The notes: generated by a model from the letters alone, not told the origin. DNA of 64,000 bases from Bordetella flabilis (GCF_001676725.1 NZ_CP016172.1:2976001-3040000); one strand, 5' to 3'; positions 1 to 8,310 are shown, counted from the first letter of the stretch. Numbers and translations are program-made.

Positions 1-1022
1 CGCTCGTCGACCAGCTTGACCTCCACGCCGGGCGTCACGCGTCCCACCGACGCGGGATGGGTGAACTGTTCCTCGTGATTGAGGACGGTGACCGATCCGA
101 CCTCGGTCATGGCGAAGAAGGAATGCAGCCGCGCGTGGGGCAGCTTTTCGATCATCCGGCGCTTGAGTTCGATCGGAAACGCCTCGCCCGTGACAATGAT
201 GTGGCGCAGGCTGGCGCAGCGCGATGCCTGCTCTTCCAGGACCGGCATCAACATGCGGGCGACCGTGGGCACCATGCCCGCGGCCGTGACACGTTCGCGT
301 TCGATGGTGTCGACGGCCTGCTGCGCATCGAAACGTTCCATCACGACGAGCGTCGCGCCCAGGCCCATGGAGTTCATCAACCGCGCCAGGCCGGTGCGGT
401 GCGCCAGCGGCGTCGTGACGAGGAACACGTCCTCTGCCGTAATGCCCCATTCCACCGCATTGACGAAGGCGTTGCCGATTACGAAATTCGCATGCGTGAG
501 GATCGCGCCCTTGGGCTGGCCCGTCGTGCCCGAGGTATATAGGATCATGGCGTCGTCCGGATGCAGCGGTGCATCGGGCAGGCGTTCGTCGGAGGGCCGC
601 ATCAGCGTGGCCAGGGCTTCCGCGTCGTGGGCCGCGCCGCCCACGACGACGCGCCGCATGCCCTTGAACTCGTCGCCGACGGCATCGAGGCCGGGCGCGT
701 CGCTGGCATGGAAGACGAGCATCCGCGCCTGGCTGTCCTGCGCGAAATAAGCCAGCTCGCGAGGCGTGTTGCGCGTGTTCACCGGAATGGCCAGCGCCCC
801 CAGCCAGAAGGCCGCGTACAGGACCTGGGCGATCTCGACACAGTTGGGCAGGTAAACCACCACGCGGTCGCCCGGCCCTACCCCCGAGCGCCGCATGCCC
901 GCGGCCAGCGACCGCGAGGTGGCAAGCAGTTCGGCGTAAGTCAGGGACCGGCTGCCGCATTTCACCGCCGTCTTCGTGGGAAAGCGCAGCGCATGCGCTG
1001 CCAGGAATTGTTCGAGCCGCAT
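1..1022 (-). CDS. AMP-binding acyl-CoA ligase (C-terminus outside window)
   Basis: ATP-dependent CoA ligase of the ANL (AMP-binding) superfamily, expected to activate a carboxylic acid to its CoA thioester in the cytoplasm. The frame is open from an ATG at 1022 to the window edge, about 340 residues; the family is usually 500-550 aa, so the C-terminal lid domain is missing from view. The AMP-binding signature YTSGTTGQPKGA lies at about residues 162-173, and GDRVVVYLPN at 51-60 is the usual N-terminal strand. The gene begins 8 bp after the Zn-ribbon gene ends, so it belongs to the minus-strand operon starting at 6134. With a thiolase and an enoyl-CoA hydratase in the same operon it probably feeds a beta-oxidation-like path. 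The substrate cannot be read from the sequence. Confidence 0.9.
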   Translation of the reverse strand, partial: MRLEQFLAAHALRFPTKTAVKCGSRSLTYAELLATSRSLAAGMRRSGVGPGDRVVVYLPNCVEIAQVLYAAFWLGALAIPVNTRNTPRELAYFAQDSQARMLVFHASDAPGLDAVGDEFKGMRRVVVGGAAHDAEALATLMRPSDERLPDAPLHPDDAMILYTSGTTGQPKGAILTHANFVIGNAFVNAVEWGITAEDVFLVTTPLAHRTGLARLMNSMGLGATLVVMERFDAQQAVDTIERERVTAAGMVPTVARMLMPVLEEQASRCASLRHIIVTGEAFPIELKRRMIEKLPHARLHSFFAMTEVGSVTVLNHEEQFTHPASVGRVTPGVEVKLVDE

Positions 1023-1030
1023 AGGTTGCC

Positions 1031-1459
1031 TTATTCCAATTCGAACGCCGGATAGGGATGCTCGGGCGCCAGGTGGTCCACGGCCAGCCTGACACGCTTG
1101 CCCACCGCCAGCTCGGCCGGCTCGCAATTCAGGATATTGGCGATGATGCGCACGCCTTCGTCCAGCTCCACGGTCGCGACGCACAAGGGGATGCGTCCCT
1201 CCACGCCCGGTCCCGGGATGCGTACCACCGTGGCGGCATAGATGACGCCCTTGCCCGAGACCTCGCGCCATTCCAGGGCGCGCCGGCCCGTATAGCTGCT
1301 GACCGGCTTCGGATAGTGCTGGAAACGCCCGGCGACGGTGCAGTATTGCAGCACCAGCTTGCCTTGCGCGATGCCGTCCCAGAACGGCCGGGTGTCCACG
1401 TAGACGCCCTGTTTGGGTATGGGACGGGCGGACGAGCTCGCCGCTATCTTGTCGTTCAT
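1031..1459 (-). CDS. Zn-ribbon/OB-fold (DUF35-type) thiolase partner protein
   Basis: A 142-residue protein of the DUF35 family (rubredoxin-like zinc ribbon followed by an OB fold). Such proteins form complexes with SCP2-type thiolases or hydratases acting on acyl-CoAs; BbsA with the thiolase BbsB is a known case. The OB-fold part (about 70-142) is well kept, with GKGVIYAATVVRIPGPG. The zinc ribbon is not: C40 remains in QYCTVAGRFQHYP, but the partner expected at 43 is Ala, and the second pair (about 54 and 57) is Ser/Thr, so zinc binding is unlikely. The start ATG at 1459 lies 5 bp downstream of the thiolase stop, and tight spacing to that gene supports a joint complex. Confidence 0.85.
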   Translation of the reverse strand: MNDKIAASSSARPIPKQGVYVDTRPFWDGIAQGKLVLQYCTVAGRFQHYPKPVSSYTGRRALEWREVSGKGVIYAATVVRIPGPGVEGRIPLCVATVELDEGVRIIANILNCEPAELAVGKRVRLAVDHLAPEHPYPAFELE

Positions 1460-1464
1460 GGTGT

Positions 1465-2631
1465 TCACGCCTCCAGGACCATGGCCGAACTGGTGCCCCA
1501 GTTGCGGCCGTAGGGAATCACGCCGATGCCGGTGACCAATGCGTTGCGCGCATCCTTCACCTGGCGGCTGCCGCCTTCGCCGAACATCTGGCGCACGGCC
1601 TCGGCCAGGTTCAAACCACCGCTGGCCAGGCCCGGCTGGCCGGCGGAGATCTGGCCTCCGCCCGTATTCAAGGGCAGATCGCCGTCGAAGGACAGGTCGG
1701 TGCGCAAGGTATAGGCAGCGCCCTCCCCGCGTTCGCAGAAGCCGAAGGCCTCGAACTGCATCATGACGGCGATGGTGAAGTCGTCGTACGGTTGGAACAT
1801 GCGCACGTCCTTCGGGGCCAGCTCCGCCTTGCGTAACACCTCGGGCCCGATCTTGCTGAATCCCGTATGGGTGATGTCGGCCAGCGGGTCGGCGCCGTTG
1901 AAGTTGGTGACTTCGCCGTACGCCACCGGATAAACCATGTTCTTCAATCCCAGCCGCCTGGCGTTCGCCTCGCTGGTCACGATGAACGCGTTCGCGCCGT
2001 CGCAGAACATCACGCTGTCCAGCACCCTCAGCGGATCGGCAATCACCCGCGAGTCCATGTATTCCTCCATGGATAGCGGCTTCTGGAATTTCTTCAGCGC
2101 GTTCGGATTGTGCAGCGCGTGCGCGCGCTGCGTAACGGCGATCTTGCCCAGCGCGCGGGGGTCCAGGCCATACTGGTGGATGTAGCGGCTCATCAGCAGC
2201 CCGAAGCTGGCGGGCGGCCCTTGCACCCCCGGCGGATCCTGGAACTCGCCCCGGTACGCGCCGTAGTTCGAGCGCCAGTCGGTGCTGGGCGCGTCGGCGG
2301 ACATCACCACGGCCAGCGAGCACATGCCGTCGCGGATCGCCGACATGGCGCGCGCGACGCCGCCGGTGGCGGAGCAGCCGCCCATGCCGCCGTAGTTGAG
2401 CCAGCTGGGCGTCAGCCCCAGCGCCTCGGTCATATAGACGGCGAAAAAAGGGTTCTGCGCTTCGGACAAGGCGGTGGTGACGGACAGCCCGTCGATCTCG
2501 CCCTTGTCGATCCCGGTACGTTCGAGCAACTGGTCCAGGGCCTCGCCGGCCAGGTCGTAGGCGCTGCGTCCCGTCTTGAAGCCGACCGGCGTTTCCGCAT
2601 AGCCGGCGATCACCATATCCCTCTTCTTCAT
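1465..2631 (-). CDS. SCP2/acetyl-CoA acetyltransferase-type thiolase
   Basis: A 388-residue thiolase of the nonspecific lipid-transfer (SCP-x) type, the class that pairs with DUF35 proteins. It would cleave a 3-ketoacyl-CoA with free CoA. The N-terminal domain carries GGCSATGG with the candidate nucleophile C86, and the C-terminal domain has the glycine-rich NTGGGQISAGQPG around 320-332. It is the full family length (380-400 aa). It sits 4 bp after the enoyl-CoA hydratase gene and 5 bp before the Zn-ribbon gene, so the three are surely co-transcribed. Classical biosynthetic thiolases have a C-terminal Cys in CxGGG that is not obvious here, which fits the SCP2 branch. Confidence 0.9.
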   Translation of the reverse strand: MKKRDMVIAGYAETPVGFKTGRSAYDLAGEALDQLLERTGIDKGEIDGLSVTTALSEAQNPFFAVYMTEALGLTPSWLNYGGMGGCSATGGVARAMSAIRDGMCSLAVVMSADAPSTDWRSNYGAYRGEFQDPPGVQGPPASFGLLMSRYIHQYGLDPRALGKIAVTQRAHALHNPNALKKFQKPLSMEEYMDSRVIADPLRVLDSVMFCDGANAFIVTSEANARRLGLKNMVYPVAYGEVTNFNGADPLADITHTGFSKIGPEVLRKAELAPKDVRMFQPYDDFTIAVMMQFEAFGFCERGEGAAYTLRTDLSFDGDLPLNTGGGQISAGQPGLASGGLNLAEAVRQMFGEGGSRQVKDARNALVTGIGVIPYGRNWGTSSAMVLEA

Positions 2632-2635
2632 GCTC

Positions 2636-3436
2636 TCACTCTCCTCGGAAATCCGGCGTTCTTTTTTCGCGGAAGGCCGACAGGCCTTCCGCGCGGTCGC
2701 GCGTGAAATACAGCATGAAGGACACGTCGCCTTCCGCCGCCATGCCTTCGGCCAGGGGCAGGTCCATTCCGCGGTCTATCATCGCCTTCGTGAACATCAC
2801 CGACAGCGGCGCATTGCCGCCTATCGTGCGCGCCAGCTCACGCGCCTTGTCCAGCGCCTGGCCTGCTTCGGTCACGTGGTTGACCAGGCGGTATTCGCGC
2901 GCCTCGGCGGCGCTCAGCCGCCTGCCCGTCCACATCAGCTCCTTGGCGAGCGCGGGACCGACCAGGCGCGGCAAGGTCTGCGTGCCGCCCCCCCCCGGCA
3001 TCAGGCCCAGGCGGATCTCCGGCAGGCCGAACTTCGCGTTGGCGCCGGCCACCACCATATCGCCCACCAGGGCCAGTTCCAGGCCGCCGCCCAGCGCATA
3101 CCCTTCGATGGCGCTGATGAGGGGCTTGGAGTACGCGGGAAGTTCGCGGAACAGCCGGTTGACCTTGCGCTGGCGCCGCCGCTTGCGATAGAAGTCGAAA
3201 TACTGGTTATCGGCGATCGTGAACTCGCTGGTGTCGATGCCGGTGCAGAACGCCTTCTCGCTGCCCTTCAGGATGACGGCCGCGATGTCGCGCGCCGACT
3301 CTGCTTCGTTCAGGACATCCATGATCTCCTGCGCGGTCTGCTCGCGCAGGGAATTCAGCTTCTCGGGGCGGTTGAGGGTTATTTCCAGCCAGCCTTCGAC
3401 GCGTTCAACAATAATGTCTTCGGTGCTCATGTTCAT
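2636..3436 (-). CDS. enoyl-CoA hydratase/isomerase (crotonase family)
   Basis: A 266-residue crotonase-fold protein, likely hydrating or isomerising an enoyl-CoA in the same pathway as the neighbouring thiolase. Visible family motifs are the oxyanion-hole region GSEKAFCTGID and EGYALGGGLELAL, and LPEIRLGLMPGGGGTQTLPR. The two glutamates matching the catalytic pair of hydratases (in GGGLEL and LPEI) are both present, so hydratase activity is plausible. Two nearby Met codons (3436 and 3430) could start it. An oddity is a run of nine G on the coding strand (plus-strand C run at 2988-2996) inside the PGGGGTQ motif, a slippage-prone site. It lies 45 bp downstream of the ABC ATPase gene. Confidence 0.93.
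   Translation of the reverse strand: MNMSTEDIIVERVEGWLEITLNRPEKLNSLREQTAQEIMDVLNEAESARDIAAVILKGSEKAFCTGIDTSEFTIADNQYFDFYRKRRRQRKVNRLFRELPAYSKPLISAIEGYALGGGLELALVGDMVVAGANAKFGLPEIRLGLMPGGGGTQTLPRLVGPALAKELMWTGRRLSAAEAREYRLVNHVTEAGQALDKARELARTIGGNAPLSVMFTKAMIDRGMDLPLAEGMAAEGDVSFMLYFTRDRAEGLSAFREKRTPDFRGE
2988..2996 (-). repeat. G9 homopolymer inside the enoyl-CoA hydratase gene
   Basis: Nine consecutive C on the plus strand, so nine G in the mRNA, encoding part of PGGGGTQ near codon 147. A one-base slip would truncate the protein. Poly-C/poly-G tracts are known phase-variation sites in Bordetella, for example at the fim promoters. Here the run may simply reflect consecutive glycine codons. Confidence 0.9.
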
Positions 3437-3481
3437 CGGATACTCGCTGTTCCTGTGCTGATGGATTCAGTGATGGCGGTT

Positions 3482-4282
3482 TCAGTGCACGGAGTCGGCC
3501 AGGCGTCCGGACGCCGCCTGCTGGGACGCGGAGTCGCCGCCGATGGCCCGTTCGATCATGCGGTGCATATCGGCCATGCATGCCGGATCCCGGCGTTGCA
3601 TGGCATCGATGGACAACTCCAGGCAGACGCGGGCCGGCGCCGCCAGGACGAGCACGCGGTCCGCGATCTCCAGGGCGTCCTCGATGCGGTGGGTCACGAA
3701 GACGCAGGTCTTGCGCTGTTCCCTGACGATCTCGGCGAAATCGCGGCGCAGGGTCTGCGAGGTCACGTGATCGAGCTGGCTGAAGGATTCATCCAGCAGG
3801 ACCAGGGCGGGATCGACGGCCAGCGCCCGCGCCAGGGACACGCGTTGCCGCATTCCGCCCGATAGCTCGACGGGGTATTTTTCGCAGGCGTCCTGCAGCT
3901 TCACGCGCGCCAGCCAGTCCCGCGCCCGCTGCCGGGCCTGTTTCTTCGGCACGCGCAGCAGCAGCAAGCCGAGCTCGACGTTCTCCTGCGCCGTGCGCCA
4001 CGGCAGCAACCGGTCCGTCTGGAAGCTCACCGCCAGCTTGCCGCGCAAGGCCTCGAAGTCCTGGGCGGGATCCACGCCGGCGACCTGCACGGAGCCGGCA
4101 TCCGCCATGGCGGTTCCCATCAATAGCGACATGACCGTGCTCTTGCCGGCGCCGGTCTGGCCCAGCAAGGCAACCGTTTCGCCTTCCCGGACTTCCATGG
4201 TCAGGTGGTCGATGGCCGTATGGCTGCCGAAGCGCTTGACGACGTCCCGCAGCGCGATGATCGTGTTCCGGGTATCGTTCAT
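3482..4282 (-). CDS. ABC transporter ATPase (nitrate/sulfonate/taurine type)
   Basis: A 266-residue ATPase of the SsuB/TauB-like group that energises import with the permease and binding protein encoded just upstream. Walker A is GQTGAGKST at residues 41-49, the Q-loop region reads VSFQTDRLLPW, the signature is LSGGMRQR, and Walker B is ALVLLDE followed by the D-loop region. The ATG at 4282 shares one base with the permease stop (TGATG), which indicates translational coupling and fixes the start. The C-terminal tail of about 30 residues after the ATPase core is unremarkable. Confidence 0.93.
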   Translation of the reverse strand: MNDTRNTIIALRDVVKRFGSHTAIDHLTMEVREGETVALLGQTGAGKSTVMSLLMGTAMADAGSVQVAGVDPAQDFEALRGKLAVSFQTDRLLPWRTAQENVELGLLLLRVPKKQARQRARDWLARVKLQDACEKYPVELSGGMRQRVSLARALAVDPALVLLDESFSQLDHVTSQTLRRDFAEIVREQRKTCVFVTHRIEDALEIADRVLVLAAPARVCLELSIDAMQRRDPACMADMHRMIERAIGGDSASQQAASGRLADSVH

Positions 4283-5136
4283 CAGCGCACCTGTGCCTCT
4301 TTGCGCCAGCCCAGGAAGCGGCGCTCGGCCCATCCGGCCAGCCATTGGAAGACGAGATTCAGCATCACGAGCAGAAAGGTCCACGCCATCACCTGGTCGA
4401 TGCGGAAGGTGGATTGCGCAAAGCTCATGCGCGAGCCTATGCCGACGGCCGAGGCCACGAGTTCGGCGAAGATCACCATGCGGATCGCATAGCCGATGAC
4501 CGACTTCGTGGTCAGGAAAATGTACGGGATGATGTGCGGCGCCACGAGGAAGCGCAGCATCTGCCAGCGCGACGGACGGAAGCTTTCCAGCATGTCCACC
4601 CATTCCGCGGACAGCGCCCGCACGCCTTCGTACACATTCAAGGCATAGAACGGCAGCAGGATGACCGCCAGGATGAAGAATATCCGGGCCTCCGGGTCCT
4701 TGAACCAGAACACGGCGAGCAACATCCACGACAGCGCCGGTATCCCGGTATCGATGATGACCACCGCCTTCAAATAAGGACCGACGCGCTTGGACGTCCC
4801 CATCAGCAACCCGATGATGACGCCGGCCAGGGCGGAGAACACGATGGCGGCCGCCAGTCGCGCCAGAGTGATCGCGACGTGGACCAGGTCCGTTCCGAAG
4901 AGTCCGGCCAGCGCCTTCGCGATGGCCTCGGGCGACGGCATGACATAGTCGGGTACGTAGCCGCTCGCGACCTGCATCGCGACCAATAGCAGGACGACGA
5001 CGCAGATCAGGGCCTTCAGGTCGCGCCGGTCGCGCCTGTTCGGCCTGGGCCCGGCGGCGGCCGGGCGGCTGGCCATGGAAGCGTGCCGGGCCACGGGTTT
5101 CACGCTTTGTCCGGCGGGAATGTCGACCTGGCTCAT
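4282..5136 (-). CDS. ABC transporter permease (nitrate/sulfonate/taurine type)
   Basis: A 284-residue inner-membrane permease of the SsuC/TauC-like family. After a basic cytoplasmic N-terminus (about 1-40, RPNRRDRRDLK) there are about six membrane segments, the first being ALICVVVLLLVAMQVASGYV. The region EWVDMLESFRPSRWQMLRFLVAPHIIPYI resembles the EAA loop that docks to the ATPase. Its start overlaps the binding-protein stop by four bases (ATGA at 5133-5136) and its stop overlaps the ATPase start, so the three transporter genes are translationally coupled. Confidence 0.92.
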   Translation of the reverse strand: MSQVDIPAGQSVKPVARHASMASRPAAAGPRPNRRDRRDLKALICVVVLLLVAMQVASGYVPDYVMPSPEAIAKALAGLFGTDLVHVAITLARLAAAIVFSALAGVIIGLLMGTSKRVGPYLKAVVIIDTGIPALSWMLLAVFWFKDPEARIFFILAVILLPFYALNVYEGVRALSAEWVDMLESFRPSRWQMLRFLVAPHIIPYIFLTTKSVIGYAIRMVIFAELVASAVGIGSRMSFAQSTFRIDQVMAWTFLLVMLNLVFQWLAGWAERRFLGWRKEAQVR

Positions 5137-6134
5137 GACGCGAAGAACTCCTTGTCGACGATGGCGGGCAAGGCGCCGCTGCGCTTGAGGAAGTCATTGG
5201 CGACGAGTATGGAGCGCCTGCCCTCCTCCGTCTGCATCGAGGTGTGCTTGAACTCCAGCCTCCTTGAATCGATGGCGGTCTTCAGCACCTCGGGCGACGT
5301 GCCGGAGTTGGCGCCGGCAATCTTGACCGCCTCGTCGGTGTGCGTCGTAATGCCCTCGATACTTTGCTGGAATGCCCGGTTCAAACGCGCAACCAGTCCG
5401 GGATCGCGGGCGATCGCCTCCTTGCGCACGGCCACGCCGAAATAAGGCAGATCCAGGTGCAGCTTCTGGCGGAAGGCCTCGCCGGCGCTATAGAGCACCC
5501 GCATATCCGGCACGCGTTCGAGTCCCATCGAGACATTAGGCTCCCAGGTCAGGCCCGCGTCGGCGCGGTTCGCCATGACCAGGGTGACCGACGCCGCCGG
5601 ATTGTCGACGTTCTGTACCTTCGCCACTTTCTCCAGATCGATGCCGTCGATCTCCTGCATGATCGCCCGCATCATCCGGTAGGTGCCAGTTGACTGCGGC
5701 GCGGCCACGGTTTTCCCTTGCAGGTCCTGCAGCTTGCGCACCGCTTCCGCCCGGGTCACGATATTGATCATGTTGCCCGTCGTCACGGAGCACACATATT
5801 GCAGCGGCACGCCGGCCAGGTAGCGCGATGCGAAGGTGTCCCAGCTGCCTATGCAGACGTCATAGTTGCCGGCGACGAAATCGTTGTAGTACGTGCTGAC
5901 CGCGGTGTATGAGGTGGGTTTACCCAGGGTCAGGCCATTGGCCTTGGCGAGTTGCCTGGCCGAGATATAGTCCGTCAACAACGTGGTGAAACCTGGGGTC
6001 AGGTTGGCCCATTTGAGGGGCGTCTGGGCGCGGGCGGGACTGCTGAACAAGGACCCCATCCCGAGGATGGTGGCCGGCCCAAGGGCCGACGCGGTCCGCA
6101 GCAGCGCCCGGCGCGATAGTGCGCGTCCGTTCAT
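5133..6134 (-). CDS. ABC transporter substrate-binding protein (NMT1/SsuA-like, Tat signal)
   Basis: Periplasmic binding protein of the NMT1/THI5-like group, 333 residues from the ATG at 6134. That start is chosen over an in-frame upstream codon at 6167 because GGAG precedes it at good spacing and because it begins a clean twin-arginine signal (ALSRRALLR, then a hydrophobic stretch ending in SSPARAQ). The mature protein has the expected two-lobe features, for example NYDVCIGSWDTFASRYLAGVPLQYV and LQGKTVAAPQSTGTYRMM. It is the first gene of the operon. Members of this family bind sulfonates, nitrate, pyrimidine precursors or aromatic acids. Linkage to a CoA ligase and beta-oxidation genes suggests a carboxylic acid here. 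Confidence 0.92.
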   Translation of the reverse strand: MNGRALSRRALLRTASALGPATILGMGSLFSSPARAQTPLKWANLTPGFTTLLTDYISARQLAKANGLTLGKPTSYTAVSTYYNDFVAGNYDVCIGSWDTFASRYLAGVPLQYVCSVTTGNMINIVTRAEAVRKLQDLQGKTVAAPQSTGTYRMMRAIMQEIDGIDLEKVAKVQNVDNPAASVTLVMANRADAGLTWEPNVSMGLERVPDMRVLYSAGEAFRQKLHLDLPYFGVAVRKEAIARDPGLVARLNRAFQQSIEGITTHTDEAVKIAGANSGTSPEVLKTAIDSRRLEFKHTSMQTEEGRRSILVANDFLKRSGALPAIVDKEFFAS

Positions 6135-6398
6135 GCCTGTCTCCGTTATATTTTTGTCCCCCCGCAATCGCCGGCGTGGCCGCCGGCGCCCGGTGAGTGA
6201 GGTGAATGGTAGGATAGGCCCGCGCTCCAGGATAGCTACGGAATCGGGACGGGCGTTCCAGTCGTGGAACGCTGGCGCCGCGCCGTTTGTGGTCTCATCC
6301 GCATTGGGCGCCGCGTTCGGTCACGGGTTTTTCGGTTCGCGTGCTGCGCGCCGGCCGTATGGCTTCCTCTGTTTGGCCTCCCTCCCACTCCCCGGCTT
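6135..6398. promoter_or_regulatory. divergent intergenic region, ABC operon / LysR
   Basis: A 264-bp gap between the divergent binding-protein gene and the LysR gene, which must hold both promoters and the LysR site. I see a strong hairpin at 6169-6188 and a direct repeat AGGATAG at 6211 and 6229. There is no convincing sigma-70 pair. Confidence 0.5.
6169..6188. other. perfect 8-bp-stem hairpin in operon leader
   Basis: CGCCGGCG, loop TGGC, then CGCCGGCG again. Each arm is itself palindromic and the two pair perfectly. It lies 35 bp upstream of the binding-protein ATG (6134), probably in the mRNA leader. It has no T tract, so it is not a classical terminator. It may protect or attenuate the mRNA, or may be a GC-rich coincidence. 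Confidence 0.5.
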
Positions 6399-7310
6399 AT
6401 GGCAGAAAGGCTCGATCTCAACTCACTGCGTCTTTTCTATGAAGTGGTGAACGCGCAGAGCATTTCGCGCGCGGCCACGGAACTCGGTCTTCCCAAATCG
6501 TCGATCAGCCGCAAACTGAGCGAGCTGGAACGCCACATGGGAACGGCCCTGTTGAAGAAAGGCCCGCGCAAGCTGACGACCACGGAGATCGGCGCACGCT
6601 TCTACGAGCATTGCCGCCGGGTGGTGGACGAGGTGGAGCAGGCGCGCAGCGATTCCATCACGCTGCAAAGCGAGATGCGCGGCGTCCTGCGCGTCAGCAT
6701 CCCGATCGATTTCGGGATGTCATGGATAGGCCGGGCGCTTGCCGAGTTCGTGCAGGCCTATCCGGAAATCGAACTGGAAGTGGACGTCAACAGCCGCACC
6801 GTCGACCTGCGCGAAGAGCCGTACGACCTGACCATACAGCTCGGCCCGATCAAGGACACCGACCTGATTTACCGCCGGCTGGCCACGCTGACCCGCGGCG
6901 TTTATGCGAGCCCGGAATATCTTGCACGCCGCGGCGTGCCCTTGGCCGTGGACGATCTGCACCACCACGACTGCATCATCACCGCGCAACAGCGGCTGGA
7001 CGGCATCTGGACGCTGCGCAACCAGGCGACCCACCGCTTCGCCACCATACACGGGAAGGTGGTGGTCAATAATATTTCGATTGCGCGCGAGATGGCCATC
7101 GGCCATGTCGGCATGTGCATGCTGCCGAATCTGATGTGCGGCAACGACTTGCGCGCCGGCCGCTTACGGCGCGTGCTCGAAAACTGGGAAAGCCCTTCGA
7201 TGCATGCCACGGCCATGGTGCTGAGCCGCAAAGGCATGCCGAAGAAGATCCGCACGTTCCTGGACTTCTTCTCCGAGCGCATCAACATCGACGATCGCGC
7301 ACTGCGCTAA
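6399..7310 (+). CDS. LysR-family transcriptional regulator
   Basis: A 303-residue LysR regulator. The winged helix-turn-helix is at about 5-65 (LNSLRLFYEVVNAQSISRAATELGLPKSSISRKLSELE in two stretches), followed by the effector-binding domain starting near VLRVSIPIDFGMSW. The ATG at 6399 gives the usual LysR N-terminus; the frame extends further upstream but the extra residues have no family match. It is divergent from the ABC/beta-oxidation operon and is the natural candidate for its substrate-responsive control. It belongs to the branch with a short, strongly conserved DNA-binding domain close to proteins such as CrgA/DsdC-like relatives; no effector can be named. Confidence 0.92.
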   Translation: MAERLDLNSLRLFYEVVNAQSISRAATELGLPKSSISRKLSELERHMGTALLKKGPRKLTTTEIGARFYEHCRRVVDEVEQARSDSITLQSEMRGVLRVSIPIDFGMSWIGRALAEFVQAYPEIELEVDVNSRTVDLREEPYDLTIQLGPIKDTDLIYRRLATLTRGVYASPEYLARRGVPLAVDDLHHHDCIITAQQRLDGIWTLRNQATHRFATIHGKVVVNNISIAREMAIGHVGMCMLPNLMCGNDLRAGRLRRVLENWESPSMHATAMVLSRKGMPKKIRTFLDFFSERINIDDRALR

Positions 7311-7346
7311 GCCTGGCATCCACGTCCGACACAACGCGGCGCCGGG

Positions 7347-7763
7347 TTACCCCGCCGGGTCGGATTGCTGCGGTGCGTAGGCCTCGATGACCTGCTGCTC
7401 CGTCATCGTCGGCGTCTGGTTCGCGAAGTCGTAGTAAGCGGGCTTCTTGTCGATATAGACCTGGCTGGCCAGTTCGAAATCCGTCGCTTCGAATAGGCCG
7501 GCCGGCACGAAATAATGGCCGTTGGACAGGAGCTTGTAGTACAGGTGCGAGCCGCATTTCGCGCAGAAGGCGCGCTCGGCCCACTCGGATGAGCGGTACA
7601 CCGAAATCTGGTCCTGCCCGGCCCACGCCACCTCCGGGCCGCAATGGACCGCCAGCAAGGGGCCGCCTCCCCATTTGCGGCAATACCCGCAGTGACAAGC
7701 GCCGATGTGCTTTTCTTCGGCGGCGGTCAGGCTCACGCTGCCGCACAGGCAAGTGCCTTTCAT
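7347..7763 (-). CDS. GFA-family (S-hydroxymethylglutathione synthase-like) zinc protein
   Basis: A 138-residue member of the glutathione-dependent formaldehyde-activating enzyme family. All the expected zinc cysteines are visible: CLCGSV at the N-terminus, CHCGYCRKWGG in the middle and FCAKCGSH further on. I chose the ATG at 7763 over 7784 because GGAGA lies at normal distance before it and the CLCG motif then starts at residue 5, as in the family. Most GFA proteins are of unproven function and only a few act on formaldehyde-glutathione adducts. It is divergent from arsR, with 133 bp between them, so it may share the ArsR-controlled region. Confidence 0.85.
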   Translation of the reverse strand: MKGTCLCGSVSLTAAEEKHIGACHCGYCRKWGGGPLLAVHCGPEVAWAGQDQISVYRSSEWAERAFCAKCGSHLYYKLLSNGHYFVPAGLFEATDFELASQVYIDKKPAYYDFANQTPTMTEQQVIEAYAPQQSDPAG

Positions 7764-7862
7764 ATCGATGTCTCCGGAGATCATTTATGGGAGCCGCTGC
7801 GATCCAGCGCTATGAATTTATACCGTTGCGGGACTATGCCGGCACTCGCTTTCCTGCTACAG

Positions 7863-7886
7863 TTCAACAAAACATGAATCATTGAA
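7863..7886. promoter_or_regulatory. candidate ArsR operator
   Basis: TTCAA and TTGAA form an inverted pair with a 14-bp spacer, ending 10 bp before the arsR GTG start. ArsR repressors often bind such AT-rich imperfect dyads over or beside their own promoter. This is weak evidence from position and symmetry only. Confidence 0.3.
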
Positions 7887-7896
7887 TAGGTGCCGT

Positions 7897-8223
7897 GTGG
7901 AAGAAAACGACGCTGTGCTCGCGCTGGCCGCGCTGGCGCATCCCCAGCGCCTCAGGGCGTTCCGGGCGCTGGTGGTCGCCGGACCGCAGGGGCTGGTGCC
8001 GAGCGTGCTGGCCGAGCAGCTGGGCATGGCCCGCAATGCGCTTTCCTTCCACCTCAAAGAGCTGGCGCATGCCGGCCTGGTCCATAGCGAACAGCACGGT
8101 CGCAACCTGATCTACCGGGCGAACTACGACAGGATGAACGGCTTGCTGGGCTACCTGACCGAGCATTGCTGCCAGGGAAGCGAGTGCGAAATCACTACCT
8201 CCGACGCCTGCCCGGCGTGTTGA
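7897..8223 (+). CDS. arsR: ArsR-family repressor
   Basis: A 108-residue winged-helix repressor of the ArsR/SmtB family, first gene of the arsenic operon. The start is taken as GTG at 7897, because AGGTG lies just upstream and the protein then begins VEENDAVLALAALAHPQRL, the typical start of this branch; a TTG at 7882 is an alternative. The recognition helix is in ARNALSFHLKELAHAGLV. The C-terminus has paired cysteines (CCQGSECE and DACPAC) that could form the As(III) site; these lie at the end of the protein and not in the ELCVCDL position of classical E. coli ArsR, as in several proteobacterial variants. Confidence 0.9.
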   Translation: MEENDAVLALAALAHPQRLRAFRALVVAGPQGLVPSVLAEQLGMARNALSFHLKELAHAGLVHSEQHGRNLIYRANYDRMNGLLGYLTEHCCQGSECEITTSDACPAC

Positions 8224-8310
8224 TGCCCGACGCTCCGCGTATCCGCGGACGCGCCGCCCGCTGCGTCGCGTCCGCTACCCCTTCTTCCAACCGTTGCTGC
8301 TGAGGCACCC

